Source: Naematelia aurantialba (taxonomy: Eukaryota; Basidiomycota; Tremellomycetes; Tremellales; Naemateliaceae). From it: a DNA stretch of 64,000 nucleotides. Each line of letters opens with the position of its first letter. Position 1 is the first letter of the stretch. The position numbers and the translations under genes were made by a program. Below are positions 50,611-61,378 of this stretch, piece after piece. The DNA lies in NCBI GenBank assembly GCA_021527695.1, contig JAKFAO010000007.1, positions 124,001 to 188,000 on the forward strand. Direction: 5' to 3'. The notes below the pieces were generated by a model. It was given only the letters and a program-made list of their open reading frames with translations, made no database searches and had not been told where the DNA came from.

Positions 50611-52263
50611 TCGAAACCCCACATACTTCTCGACCATGCGCATCCCACAGCCCCCGGACCCGAGATCCATATGCTCGCCGGGACAGTGCTCGCGCACGAG
50701 CGCGCCGCGCTCGTCGAGCTGCCGCAGGCCGATCCAGTCTTCGATGTACAAGCGCTGTTCTTCGAGGGGGATGATGACCGTCTTGTTCTCGGGCGAGTAG
50801 GTTGCGAAATGCGCCGACTGGGCGGGGGAGACGGTGCCTTCGGTGAGTTATTAGTTTATGACATGGATAGACGGACAGACAGGTGGACAGATGACAGCTG
50901 GACAGATTAGAGGTGGACAGATGAGAGATGGACAGATGAGAGATGGACAGATGAGAGATGGATAGACGAGAGATAGACAGATGACGAGGACGTAACGCAC
51001 GATCCGCATCAAACATGACCGCGACAAGCCGCTCAAGGCCCTGCAACCCCCGGCCGCCATCCTCGACGCCCCCAGGCCGGCCCTGCCCCGCAAGCACCCA
51101 CCCTTCCGCATTGAGGTCACGCACAAACGTGTTCGTCTCGAGAAACGCCTCGAGCCGCGCCGGGTCGCGGTAATACTGCGCTTGGACGAGGTGGGACTGC
51201 GCCCAGGGGGTGTAGATCCCTGCGCGGGCGGCGCGCGCGGCCAAGAGACAGGTCAAGGTCGGCGGGGTAGGGCAGGGGATCAGAGAGGCGATGCCGTAGT
51301 GCGGTGTGCCGAACTGCGGGGCAACGTCAGCAATACACTCGCGCTGGAGCGGTGTGATCGTGGCCCAAGCTGCAAATCGGCCGCGCCAAACGGGTGACAG
51401 GTGAGGTTGTCAAGTGAGTTGGTTGCAAAAAGGGGAAAGGGAAGACTAAGAAGGGCAGCGTAAGAAGGAAGGTGAAGGAGAGATCGAATGGAGCAGTATC
51501 GAGACTGTTGTGAAATGTAAAGGAGACGCATTGCATTGCATGAAAAGATAAGGTGAACAGTAGCCCCACACTCACCGTGATGAGGTTCCGCACTGGCGGG
51601 CCGTCGCAGTACTGGGCGTAGGAGCGGAGGAACAGTCCGCCCTGCGAGAAGCCGATTCCGTCAAACTGCGTCCCAGCATCAGCATGTCTAGGGGTTACTG
51701 ATTGTCCCACGACGATAGGTCTCATAGCGAACTTGACTTACACCATCGGTGAGCTCGGGGACCGCGGAGATCTGCTCGCAGCCTTCTAGAGCTTGGTCTT
51801 CTGCTTTGCCGTACTGCCCCATATATCAGTGGATATCCTATGAGCAACAGCAAGGGATATGGGATAGACAGAGAGATAGAGGGACACAGGGAATAAAGCA
51901 GGAGGCGGGAGGTATCCGTGAAGAGCGACTGACAAAGCCCGCCTTGCGCTCGTCGTCCAAACTGCCATTCAAGGGGATCTGCACCGAATAGACGAATATC
52001 CCAGGATGCCCAGCCTTGATATCCTCGACAAACGACACAATGCCTTCGGACAATGCTGTATCACCAAGGCCATGCCTGCACTTATCAACGCCATAACGAC
52101 GGGGAGCAGCAAGTCCGACTTGCCAGATGACCAGAGGTCGAGGCGTCTTGAGAGCATCGAATACCAATTGCGGACGGTCGGCGGAGGTGGGCCAGGCGAT
52201 GGCGGTGCTACTGAAGCCCAGCGAGGCGAGCGCCAGTGCGAGGGACGCCACGACAGACAGCAT
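50605..52263 (-). CDS. PPT1: Palmitoyl-protein thioesterase 1
   Basis: Lysosomal/vacuolar thioesterase that removes palmitate from S-acylated proteins. The ATG at 52261-52263 gives a hydrophobic signal peptide, MLSVVASLALALASLGFSST, consistent with secretion to the vacuole. After RPLVIW, an intron joins to HGLGDTAL, the oxyanion block. The catalytic Ser is in GFSQGGLFLRSYAQYC (about 51630). The Asp lies in YIEDWIGLRQLDERG (about 50727), and the His in GEHMDL (about 50680); all three members match PPT1 order. The end is EKYVGFRP, stop at 50605. Length is about 340 residues. The intron 50838-51000 contains a GACAGATGAGAGATG repeat. It is convergent with MCM3. Confidence 0.92.
50838..51000 (-). 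repeat. Intronic GGACAGATGAGAGAT repeat in PPT1
   Basis: About seven copies of a unit of about 15 nt on the plus strand (about 50865-50985), purine-rich there and so pyrimidine-rich on the sense strand, in a 163-nt intron. Confidence 0.9.
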
Positions 52264-52462
52264 GGCTGCTGAGTCAGTATGGAGAATCACACCCAGACTT
52301 GGCCCTCACCAGCTGAGCACCGGCCGGTCAACACCACGGAGTTCAGCTCCATCTCCGCGTGACGTCGTGGTGGTCACCGGGCTGACCTCGCATAACTTGG
52401 CAGCGACTACTTGACTCTTGGGCATTCGCCGTCGTCCTCCTACTCGCTACATCGTCATAAGT
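52264..52462. promoter_or_regulatory. Short divergent promoter, PPT1 / two-TM gene
   Basis: Only 199 nt separate the two start codons, so both promoters must overlap. No repeat is seen. Confidence 0.6.
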
Positions 52463-53803
52463 ATGTCACGAGAAGGCGGGGCGTTCCCCTCCGACCCCAT
52501 GGCGATACCGGCAACGCGCGACGCCATCGAGCGGCGGATCGAGTCTGGTTAGTCCCCCCGCAGCGCAAGTGCAGCGAGCGAGTGTAGCGAGTATAGCCAG
52601 TGAGAATGCGACTGACGCTTGCAAGGCGAGATCTCGCAGTCTGATCTGGACATTCTCAAGAACTCGTACCGCACCGTCGCAATGGGAACGACGGTACGTG
52701 TGCTTATCTATACCTGTACCTACACCACCAGCGTCATCGTACCTTCCATCTCCGACGAGCGCGTCGTGGCCAACTCCCCAACGTGCTGACATGACCGCAG
52801 CTCGGGTCCCTCGCATTCGCAACAGGGACGTGGCTCCTCTTCCGCTCCCGCGCGCCGCAGTACAATTTCATGGTGCGCCTCTCGATAGCGACCAGTGCTG
52901 GTGCGATCGGGTCGTTTGTCGGCTTCACGATTGGCGGCGTCGCGGCTTCCATGCAGGTCAACCAGCAAATGCCGGATGCCCAGCGGTGAGTGCGCACCAG
53001 TCCATGCTGCTGTTCCCTGCCCTACCTTGAGGTTTCTCTTCCTCCTCCTCCTCCTCCTCCTCCTCCTTCTCCTTCTCCTTCCCCTTCCTCCCTCCCATCC
53101 TCCCCCAAACGATCCGCTCCCGTTTCCCGTCTCCTCTCCTGTCCTTGCCAAATCAGCAACCCCGTGTCTCGATCAGATCAGACACATACATTCCGAGATA
53201 CCTGGACTGGACCTTGATTCGTCAATGTGGCTGAACTGAGACCCCTTTCGCAGCAAGATGCGAGTGTTTGCAGAGATCGCCAGCGAGAGCCAAGCGAGGA
53301 TGAATGAGGGCCTAAGGGGGCCGGGAGGACACGTACCCGGACCCGGACCGATACGACAACCACTGCCCTCCTCTCCCTCCCCTGCTCCATCACGAGGGGC
53401 ATCAACCTGGGACCAGTCGGTCGACGGCGAGACGGACTCTTCGCGAGAGCTTGATAAGCTCGGGCCTGATTCTACCGACTTTACAGGCACAGGCATCGAC
53501 GCTGGTGCCGGCCCTGCGTCTGCCGATGTGGGTCGGGGACGTGGCCAGGGGATCCAAGGCGAGGTCGGCCGGAAGACGGCTTCGACGTGGGACAGTATTC
53601 GGGCTAGAGCGGGAGTGGCGAGCCCAGCCCCAGTGGGAATCGGGGGACGGGGAGCAGGCGCAGGCGCAGGCACAGGAGGAGCGGGTAGGCCAGGTGTGGC
53701 GCCGAATGGCGTGGAGGACGAGCGGACACGGGAGCAAAGAGAGTTTGACGAGATGCTCGAGAAGGAACGGAAGGGCGTGGACATGATTGATCGGTGGTCG
53801 TGA
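52463..53803 (+). CDS. Uncharacterised protein with two predicted TM helices
   Basis: Not recognised. Four exons in phase: 52463-52549 (MSREGGAFPSDPMAIP), about 52627-52693 (GEISQSDLDILKNSYRTVAM), 52800-52985 and 53254-53803. Exon 3 encodes two hydrophobic helices, LGSLAFATGTWLLF and a Gly/Ala-rich one (SAGAIGSFVGFTIGG), separated by RSRAPQYNFMVR. A conserved-looking helix follows (RKMRVFAEIASESQARM), then a long Gly/Pro/Ser-rich disordered region. The last 30 residues are highly charged and end MLEKERKGVDMIDRWS. The short N-terminus and closely spaced helices would suit a small mitochondrial or ER membrane protein, which is a guess. The intron 52986-53253 has a TCC-repeat tract. Confidence 0.78.
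52986..53253 (+). repeat. Intronic (TCC)n/CTCCTT tract
   Basis: Positions of about 53039-53100 are CTCCTCCTCCTCCTCC grading into CTTCTCCTTCCC, in a 268-nt intron. Pyrimidine-rich on the sense strand. Confidence 0.85.
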
Positions 53804-54055
53804 TGACGCCGTGTGTGCCGACGAGTGAGTTGCAGCAAGCTGCAGCTCGGCTCGCTGCAGCATAGTCGGCAGGCAGAGGAACGGCATACATGCATGTCGT
53901 CAAACATCAAGCCTATCTATCGCCAGAGCATGTTTGTTGACGCCGGTCTTTGTTGTATACTGTAGCGTGACCACTGAAATTCCGACCAACTCGCGTCAAG
54001 ATCCCTTCACTTCATCTAAGGCCGCGTCAGCGTTTCACAAGCGCGCAAGCGGCGG

Positions 54056-55835
54056 TCAACGCACTAAGAACGCCTTGGCGTACTCGGGGTACCGTTCGCC
54101 AGCTGTTTCAAAGGTCTTGAGAATATCGTCGATCTCTGCGACGTCTTGGTCGGTGAGTTGCACGCTCGCTGCTCCGATGTTGTCGATGATCCGTTCGGGG
54201 TTGTGAGAGCCAGGGATTGGCAGGACCTGCTACGTCAGCCTGGTGTCTCCTGTGGCACCGTGCGGTACAAATGATGAAACTTGGATAGGAGAACGAATGT
54301 ATGGCAATCCAAGAATGATCAAAGAGAGAGGTCCCAAGCGAAGGAATGAAAAGTGATGCGTGCAAGGGAAAGAAAGAAGAAACGAAGAGATAAGCTAAGA
54401 GATACAACGAAGAAGGTACCAGGAGGATGCCGAGGAAGCAGTCATCCCCACTCACCATGGGCGAGATGCGCATGATGTACGCCAGAGCGAGCTGGCTCGT
54501 CGACGTGCCCTTGTTCTTGGCAATCTCAGCGACCTTGTCGACCAACTCCAAGTTCTTCTTGAAATTATCTCCCAAGAACCTGGGAAACTGTCTCCTGATA
54601 TCCTCTTTGGGAAAATCATCGACACTCTTGTACTTGCCGCTGAAGAACCCTCGGCCCAACGGCGAGTACGCGACGACGTGCACGCCCAGCTTGGTGGCCA
54701 ATTCTATGGTTTCCAGCACCGCTGAGTCGAGGTAGAAGAGCGATAGCTCCAGTTCGACGACGGAGACGGGGTGCACCGCGTGCGCACGGGCCAGGGTGGC
54801 GGCTGTGCATTCGCTGAGCCCAAAGGCGCTGAAGAAGCCCTCGTCCTTGAGAGTTGCGAGGTTCTGGATCGTTTCCTCGATAGGTCTTGCGTCTCGTTAG
54901 TGGTGTTTGGAAAGGGACGTGAGACACTGACAGATCGTTGGGCACGCGGGCAATCTCGTAGATGTCGATCTTCTTCTTATCGCCCAGATGTTGGTATGCC
55001 GTCTTGAGATCCTTGCGCAGGAAGTCGAGGCTGTACATGGAGCGTTAGGATCAGTCCAGGGCGGTCCAGAGCGGGAAACGATCTGAGGGTGGAGGTGGGA
55101 CCGGAGATGAGCAGGAGAGAGGGTAGTGGTAGAGGAGGGGAAACGAGGAGGGGAGAAAACGAGGAGGGAAGAAAACGAGGAGGGGAGAAAACGAGGAGGG
55201 AAGAAAACGAGGAGGGAAGAAAACGAGGAGGGAAGAAGAGGAGGGAAGAGGAGGAAGGGAGGAAGAAGACGGGAAACCAAGAGCCTCACTCGCCGCTGGG
55301 CATTCGCTTCTCATAAAAGATCCCCCCCTTGACAGAAAGCACGACCTTGTCTGCATAATCTGGATGCGCCGTGAAGAAGCGGTTGAGCAGCTGCAGCCCC
55401 GCTTCGTGGTTATCCGGGTGTCCGTAGAATGTCGCCGAGTTGAGAAAGTTGCTCCCGTTGTCTACTGCGGTCCTGGGCTCGTCAGCATCTCCATCAATCC
55501 TCGGCCAGAGCAGCAGCAGTAGCAAGTGAAGGAGCAGAAGCCGGAGCAGGAGCAGTAACTATAGTAGTAGCAGTAGCATGAGACGCCGAGAACAGTACGC
55601 TCGGGTACGGTAGTGCCTCGGAACGGGCGGACGCACGCCGGTACGCCTGCTAGGCGGGGCATCGGACATGGGAGGTAAGGGGAGTGCAGGTATCGGTCCA
55701 AGAGTGAAATATAACGCACATGATCGCCTTGAAGCTCTCCTCGTCGCTGGGGAGATCGCCTCCCCAAGTGAGCATCATCAGCCCGAGCCCTACCCTCCCC
55801 ACTTCCTTGCCTGCGACGGTGGTCTTGGCAGCCAT
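54056..55835 (-). CDS. Aldo/keto reductase, pyridoxal reductase-like (AKR8 type)
   Basis: NADPH-dependent reductase with a TIM-barrel fold. The ATG at 55833-55835 gives MAAKTTVAGKEVGRVGLGLM. The catalytic Tyr lies in NSATFYGHPDNHEAG (about 55415) and the Lys in VVLSVKGGIF (about 55335). DIYEIARVPND replaces the usual DLYQxHR motif, a form typical of fungal pyridoxal reductases (Plr1). Further blocks are FSAFGLSECTAATLARA, VHVVAYSPLGRGFFSGKYK and LPIPGSHNPERIIDNIGAA. The end is AKAFLVR with the stop at 54056. Six exons; two introns are repeat-filled, 55031-55289 and about 54230-54455. Substrate assignment to vitamin B6 rests on the family resemblance only. Confidence 0.88.
55031..55289 (-). 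repeat. Intronic GAAAACGAGGAGGG repeat
   Basis: About eight copies of a GAAAACGAGGAGGGAA unit of about 16 nt on the plus strand, in a 259-nt intron. The sense strand is CCTCCTCGTTTTC, pyrimidine-rich. Confidence 0.9.
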
Positions 55836-56308
55836 CCTCTGTTTCTACTACCAATGGAAAATTACGCGACGTACTAGAGTACACGGGACGACTAGCTATG
55901 CGTCTGTCGGTGGGGTATGGGGTGTGAAATGTCGTGTCTATCGAGGACAAGCCATCGTGGCATGGTGGATTGCACTGTATATATACTTGTCCAGGGAATG
56001 AACAACCAAGTTGCCTCCACCCCGGACTTTGTCGTGCCTGACAAGCCGAGCGAGCGTGCCGATCCACGTCGGTGGAGGTTCGGTCGACTTCGCACTAATA
56101 CGGCTTGCCACGTGCCGAGGCTTAACGACTGGACATGCCCTACGCGATACCATACAACAACAACGATACAACAATACAGCAGCAGTCGGGCGTGGGTGTA
56201 CCGGACGCAATGCACAGTCATCTCTCATCTCTTGCGCCGCACTGCGCCAGGACCCGCCGGGCTACAAGCCGCCACCTCGTTCCTGTATGCCAATTGCGTC
56301 CTGCATCG
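55836..56308. other. Promoter of the AKR gene / 3' flank of the receptor gene
   Basis: 473 nt with no supported gene. An ACAACAACGATACAACAATACAGC stretch at about 56152-56178 is a short CAA-type repeat. [12 protein letters not shown] sequence at 55978-55984 lies about 145 nt upstream of the AKR start codon. Confidence 0.5.
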
Positions 56309-58413
56309 TCAGTCTCGTGGTCGGCGAAAGAGCACCAGCACAAGCTTCTGCACACGGACATACCGACGCTCAACGAAACCTGCCCCGTCAGCACATTTCG
56401 TACGGTATAACAAGGGACCAGAGATTCAGGTAGTAGCCACGATGGTCACGTACCAAAGATGACAATGTCCGCTATCCCCTGGCCCATGATCATCACCAGC
56501 GTCAGGGCCTGCATGACTGGGCCGTCTCTCCCCGTCGTCGAGCAGTATACGAAGCGGAATCTACAGCACGTCATTCAGCCCTTTTAAAGAGACAGAGACA
56601 GCGGCCACTCACATGGTGAGGCAGCAGATGATCAGGTGCTATTGATACGATTCCGTAAGCTGTTGCCTTGTGACTTGCTTGCCTGGCTCTGGGATGGGGG
56701 ATGGGCGAGGGGAGGAAGGGGACCTACCATCAGGGGGAACCAGACGAGGTAGCTGCGCATCTGGCGGTTCATGAAACTCGCCATACTCTCCACCTGCATC
56801 TCGTCGGGCGTCGACGGTCGGGTCAGAGCATCGACCGACGGGGATCGCCTGAGAGCCGCCGAGGGTGTACGCGCGTAGTCGAGCATGCCTCGGAAGGAGG
56901 ATACTTCGGGATCATCCCGCGTCGTATGCAGTGTTTCGGCGATCGACAGGTGGTCGGAATCTTGCTCCAGCGGCAACTGCAGCCTTTCCTCGTCCAGCTC
57001 CAGCTGGTCACGCCTCCACTGGCGTCCCTCGGTCTCCAGATGCAGCTCCTCGGGCGCCAACCTGCACTTGTCCTCGTCCACTTGCAGAGCAGGTAGCGAC
57101 GAAATCAGCATCGTCTGGGTGTTCTGGCTGTTTGCTCTTGACTGTAAGATGGCCGGCTCTACTCCATGGATCTCCACTTTCAGTTCAAGCTCCGTACCAG
57201 CCAGCCAAGCTGATCCAGGCGAGACCGGCCGTCGAGACCCAAACACCCGTGCCAGACTTGCCACTGACACCCCGCCGGAGCTCTTGGGCCGCCCCCGCGT
57301 GCCGTCAGACGCGCCCTCGAGTGCCGTGGAGAAGTCGGGGATTGTCATGCGTTCCCACGGTGGTATGGGGTCGGAAGACGGTGTTTGTGGGATCTGGGGG
57401 GAGGGGAGGTACGCAGACGACAGGTCGGGGCGATTCAGGAAGATGACGAGGCGGACGTAGATGGCGATGATGACTAGAGAGACTGCGAGTCTGTAGCGAA
57501 CGAAAGAGTCAGCCTTCTCCGTCGGGGACAGCGAGCGGTCGTGTCGTACCGAGGAACGAATTGCAGGAGCTCGGCGGCGAGCTGGGAAGGCGGCCCGTAA
57601 AAGCAGAAATCCCTGGACGCTCAGCACGACTTGCCGTGATACTCACTCCCAGACTTGAAACTGCCAGCCTCAGCGCCGTCTTCGATATTCGAATAGAGTG
57701 ATGGGACGACTCACGCCACGTAAGCTCTGCCACAAGACAGCCTGGGCCACCCCAATCAGGACAACCAGCGCGACCAGCTCGCCCACCCTGTTCTCGGCTG
57801 CGACCTTGAACCTGGAGAGCGGGTGACACAAGGCCACGTACGTCGTGATGGCGATAGTCTACACGTGAGATGGGGTCCTCAAGTGTCTCTGGCGCCAGGT
57901 CACCAGATCAAGCCAGGACTCACCAAAGAGAAACCGTATTGCCTTGGATCAGCGATCGCACGTCTGCATGCTCACTCACCACCACAGCGAGGTAGCAAGG
58001 AGGAACCCTGGCGACTCGCAGCCCTTGTCCGTCACTGGTTGGCCCGAGATCACGCTCGCCGCAGGTCCAATCGAGCTCATCCTATTTACCTCATGAGCCC
58101 TCCTTCACCGACCCAGCCGACGATGGACGGTGCACAGTGCACGGTGCAAGCTGTGTGCCACATACGCTATGAGGCCATCCGAAGTGAGCAGACTCAGCAC
58201 AAGCGCTCTCCGTAACCTCCTTGCTCCGCCTTGCCTCTTCTTCTCGCCGACCGCCTCTCCGTGCTCGCAGCTCCCATTCTCCTCGCCGTCTTCCAGCCTA
58301 CGCTCTCGATGCGTGATGATAGTCTTGATGATTACTCCGACCGCACCCGCCAGGATGGTAATTGATAGTATGAAGGCGAACAAGGCTGCCGCATGTTGAT
58401 ATCCTTTGCCCAT
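56309..58413 (-). CDS. Seven-TM receptor-like protein (Git3/cAMP-receptor type GPCR)
   Basis: Predicted plasma-membrane receptor. The ATG at 58411-58413 starts MGKGYQHAAALFAFILSITI, i.e. TM1 begins almost at once. Joined exons give TM2 (ALVLSLLTSDGLIA), an extracellular segment with a Cys (VTDKGCESPGFLLATS), TM3 (GFSLTIAITTYVAL), TM4 (RVGELVALVVLIGVAQAVLW), and TM5 (YRLAVSLVIIAIYVRLVIFL). A very long third intracellular loop (about 230 residues) follows, then TM6 (MRSYLVWFPLMVHLIICCLTM), TM7 (ALTLVMIMGQGIADIVIFG) and a short basic tail ending LVLFRRPRD at 56309. Length and topology fit fungal Git3/Gpr-type receptors that signal to G-alpha and adenylate cyclase. Ligand unknown. Several exon joins, notably around TM2-TM3, are less certain. 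Confidence 0.7.
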
Positions 58414-58690
58414 TGGATCGCCACAGCATGCCACACACGGGGTAGCGTTGGAGAATGCACGACCGACAATGTAGGGGTATTGTCACAAGTCAGTCGCGTC
58501 ACTAGTCACCTACATGTGATCTCGCCACTGCATGTCTCGCCACTCTGTTGAATCAGTCTGATCTGCGCGCCACCGCTGGCCGCCCCGCCACCTCGCGCCG
58601 CATACACCATACAAGGCTTGTATTATGCAGGATATGGCTGTTGTGTACACGGTGCACTGCTTGCATGCTGACATGTCCTCGGACCCTGTT

Positions 58691-59978
58691 CTAGCAGTTG
58701 CTAAGACTGAGGATCAACACGTTGGTGGCGCGAAAATTCAACCTCCTCTCTGCTCTTGCCGGATCATAGCTCAGGCCATCAAAGTACGTCACACCTAGCA
58801 GAGCGTCCGACTTGCGGTACCCCTCGAAATGGTCGTGGAAGCCTTGAGCGCGTTTCTCAAAGTACTGCTGCTCCCTCCGGGAAGTCAGACCCCCGACCAA
58901 GCACTCGGCCATCTCACGGTGTCCGAGAGACACTCACATGACTCTGACGGCTCTGGCGTAAGCGGTGCAGGCGCGGAGTCAACTCACCTCGGATGCATCT
59001 CCCCCAGCTCATCGACGTAGAGCGGGCTCGCAAAGACTGAGCGTTATGAGCGAAACGCAGTTTCTTATCTATAGCTTTGCTGGGCTCAGGAAAGTGTCCT
59101 CACAGTCAAAGATCCCTTGCAGGACGTCTGTGATACTGAACTAGTGGTGAGCTTGAACCTGATGCAGTCGAGCGGACAGACTTGACTCCAAGGCGATTTG
59201 CCACACGGATCGACCAGCTGTGATCATTCAGCCCGCTCAGTGCCGCCATGACTAACCCAGTATCGTAATGCAGGAGATGAAGCTCCTCCACTTTGGGTGA
59301 AGTCGCTGGCTGAAATCTCTCCTTGATCAACCTACCTATCAGCGGATACACACACATCCGGCTCTAGGGTTCTCACTCTGTGCTTATCAGCCTCAAGCTA
59401 CCCAGACGTACTTGGCACTTACCTGTAGGAGTATCGTCGTAGTCGATGTAGATACATGCCATTGCTGGCAATTCCACGACGTTCCACGATAGATATTTCT
59501 GTCCTGTCAGTGCTGATCAACCGCACATCAAAGAAATGGGCAGGCATGCTCACTGCATAAGGCTCTGCTCTCCATTAGCCGCACGTCAATGGGAATGGGA
59601 ATGCGGGACGGGACGACGTACTAGGGTCCCAAGTCGTGAGTTCTAGCAGTGGATGGATCTTGAGCGGACCCGGCAATCTAGAAGCATGGAGGTAGGACAC
59701 GGTGACGCCGATCTGTTGGCCCCCCTTCCACGGCCTGACAGGGTCAGCGAGTCAGCGTTTGAAGCCTCGTCTCTCCTCTCCCTCTTCCTCTTCCTCTTCC
59801 TTCCTCTTCCTTCCTCTTCCTTCCTCTTTCTCTCCTTCTCCTCTTCCTCTTCCTCTTCCTCTTTCTCTTCCGTATCGCCTGTCAGTCTCGCCTGGCCAGT
59901 CAGGAAAACACAGTCAATGGGGTCAGAAGCGACGATTTCGGCGTACCCTACTGACACGGCGGGATCGAATTTGGGCAT
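58691..59978 (-). CDS. Uncharacterised multi-exon protein
   Basis: Not recognised; model tentative. The ATG at 59976-59978 gives MPKFDPAVSVG, which can join at about 59744 to PWKGGQQIGVTVSYLHASR and HPLLELTTWDP. Later exons give YLSWNVVELPAMACIYIDYD, then RLIKERFQPATSPKVEELHL, LLHYDTGLVMAALSGLNDHS, and a final exon with QYFEKRAQGFHDHFEGYRKS. The end is VLILSLSNC, stop at 58691. The segments are protein-like and consistently on this strand, with GT-AG introns of 45-60 nt. No signal peptide or membrane segment is seen. The first intron (about 59744-59945) is a GA-rich repeat on the sense strand, the reverse of the usual polarity, so the 5' end may be wrong. Confidence 0.5.
59765..59870 (-). repeat. 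CTTCCT/CCTCTT microsatellite-like tract
   Basis: The plus strand reads CCTCTTCCTCTTCCTTCCTCTTCC for about 105 nt. On the gene's strand this is GGAAGAGGAAGA, able to encode Glu/Lys/Arg runs. Confidence 0.85.
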
Positions 59979-60526
59979 CGGATCGGCAGGAGAAGGAGAC
60001 GGATGACATGGTATAGCAGATGCGGGAGATCAATATATGCACTACTGCCGCTGAACACATGGTCAACCATCATACACGTGCGTCTGGTGATCGACGTAGC
60101 GGTCAGTTTGGGCCACGGAGGGCCGGGCAGGGAAAGTGTGTGTCCTGGACTGTATGAGGGGTGAGTTGACAAGGAAGCTGTGATGTACGCCGGGATTCCT
60201 CGATGCCCTCGGTCTCGGTCATCCAGCTCAGTATACGGCTGGACCGCGACTCGACAAATAGGATATGTGTGCTTGACGCGCAATCGTATAATATACTCGG
60301 ACTGACACTGTTCAAAACCTCCTGGTGCACAACAGGAAAGCGAAAGTGGACGCGGTGAATTTGCGTATGTCACCGGCTGACCGTCCTTTGGCCTTTCCTT
60401 GCCTCCCACATCCGCCATATAACAATAGACATTCCTCGATAACTCACCTATCTACCGCCGCTGGACGCTCGAGTTCGCTGCAGTCTCCCCCAGCCCGCCC
60501 ACCCAGCCCAGCCCGCCCAGCCAGAG
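59979..60526. promoter_or_regulatory. Divergent promoter, unknown gene / LSM5
   Basis: 548 nt between the start codons. The 50 nt before LSM5 are a CAGCCCGCCCA repeat (about 60490-60522). No gene is seen. Confidence 0.5.
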
Positions 60527-61227
60527 ATGGCATCGACCATCCTGCCCCTTGAGCTGATCGACCGGTGTATCGGCTCGTCCATCTGGGTGCTGATGAAGAA
60601 CGAGCGCGAGTTTGTCGGGACTCTGATGGGTTTCGATGATTATGTCAGTACGTATCGGCCCAGCCACTGTCGCTGCCCCTGTCCAGTCGTACCAGCTTTC
60701 TGCAAGAGTCTGGCTGATGCGGGTAGATATGGTGTTGAAGGATGTCAAGGAGTAGTATGTCGTTCTCTCGAGGGATAGCGGCCTTGCTGATACCACAACC
60801 TTTCTCTTCTTTCTCTTCTCTCTCTTCTGATCGCCCTGCTGTCATGTGAATATGAACACGCCCACCTGGACGGAACCTCACGTTCTGCATCCAATCGCAA
60901 TCGGACCTCGTCGCGACCCCGATGAACCATTTCACCACATATCACCACATCTCTCAATCCGGCTTGGACATACGACGAACCTACACTTACCCTTCTACGC
61001 CGGCACCAACGATCGTCCCTTGGTTCTTGAACGCCCTGACGATCTCCCACCCGCAGTGCCGTCACACCAGAGGGAATCACAGAGACGGAGCTCGGCCAGA
61101 CATTGTTGAACGGGAACAACATTGCGATGGTGAGTGCCGAATGTCACTCGGGACTCCCTAAACGCGGCCCATCTGACGACGCTGATCTTTGCAGCTGGTC
61201 CCTGGTGGAAAAGGTCCAAAAGCATAG
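60527..61227 (+). CDS. LSM5: U6 snRNA-associated Sm-like protein LSm5
   Basis: Subunit of the LSm2-8 (U6 snRNA, nuclear) and LSm1-7 (mRNA decay, cytoplasmic) rings. The ATG at 60527 gives [20 protein letters not shown]. The Sm1 motif is [20 protein letters not shown], then after an intron [11 protein letters not shown]. The exon of about 77 nt preceding the donor at 61131 gives [20 protein letters not shown], and the Sm2 motif finishes NNIAM then [13 protein letters not shown] at 61225. Total is about 88 residues, normal for LSm5. The [12 protein letters not shown] opening and MLVPGG end separate it from the other LSm proteins. Four exons, with an internal intron of about 290 nt. Confidence 0.96.
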
Positions 61228-61378
61228 CGAGAGATGATCCTGGCCACATGCAGCATATGATACCCCCGGCCAGATTACCACCTAAGTCGACGGCATAGAT
61301 CCTGCGTGCACCGACAACTATCCATTGTCACAACGCTTCATGCTGGATCACTGATCCAGGCCACTAACACTTCTTTAG

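Noticed and set aside
55089..55332. Plus-strand Glu/Arg-rich frames
   Set aside because: They are translations of the GAAAACGAGGAGGG repeat inside an intron of the aldo/keto reductase gene.
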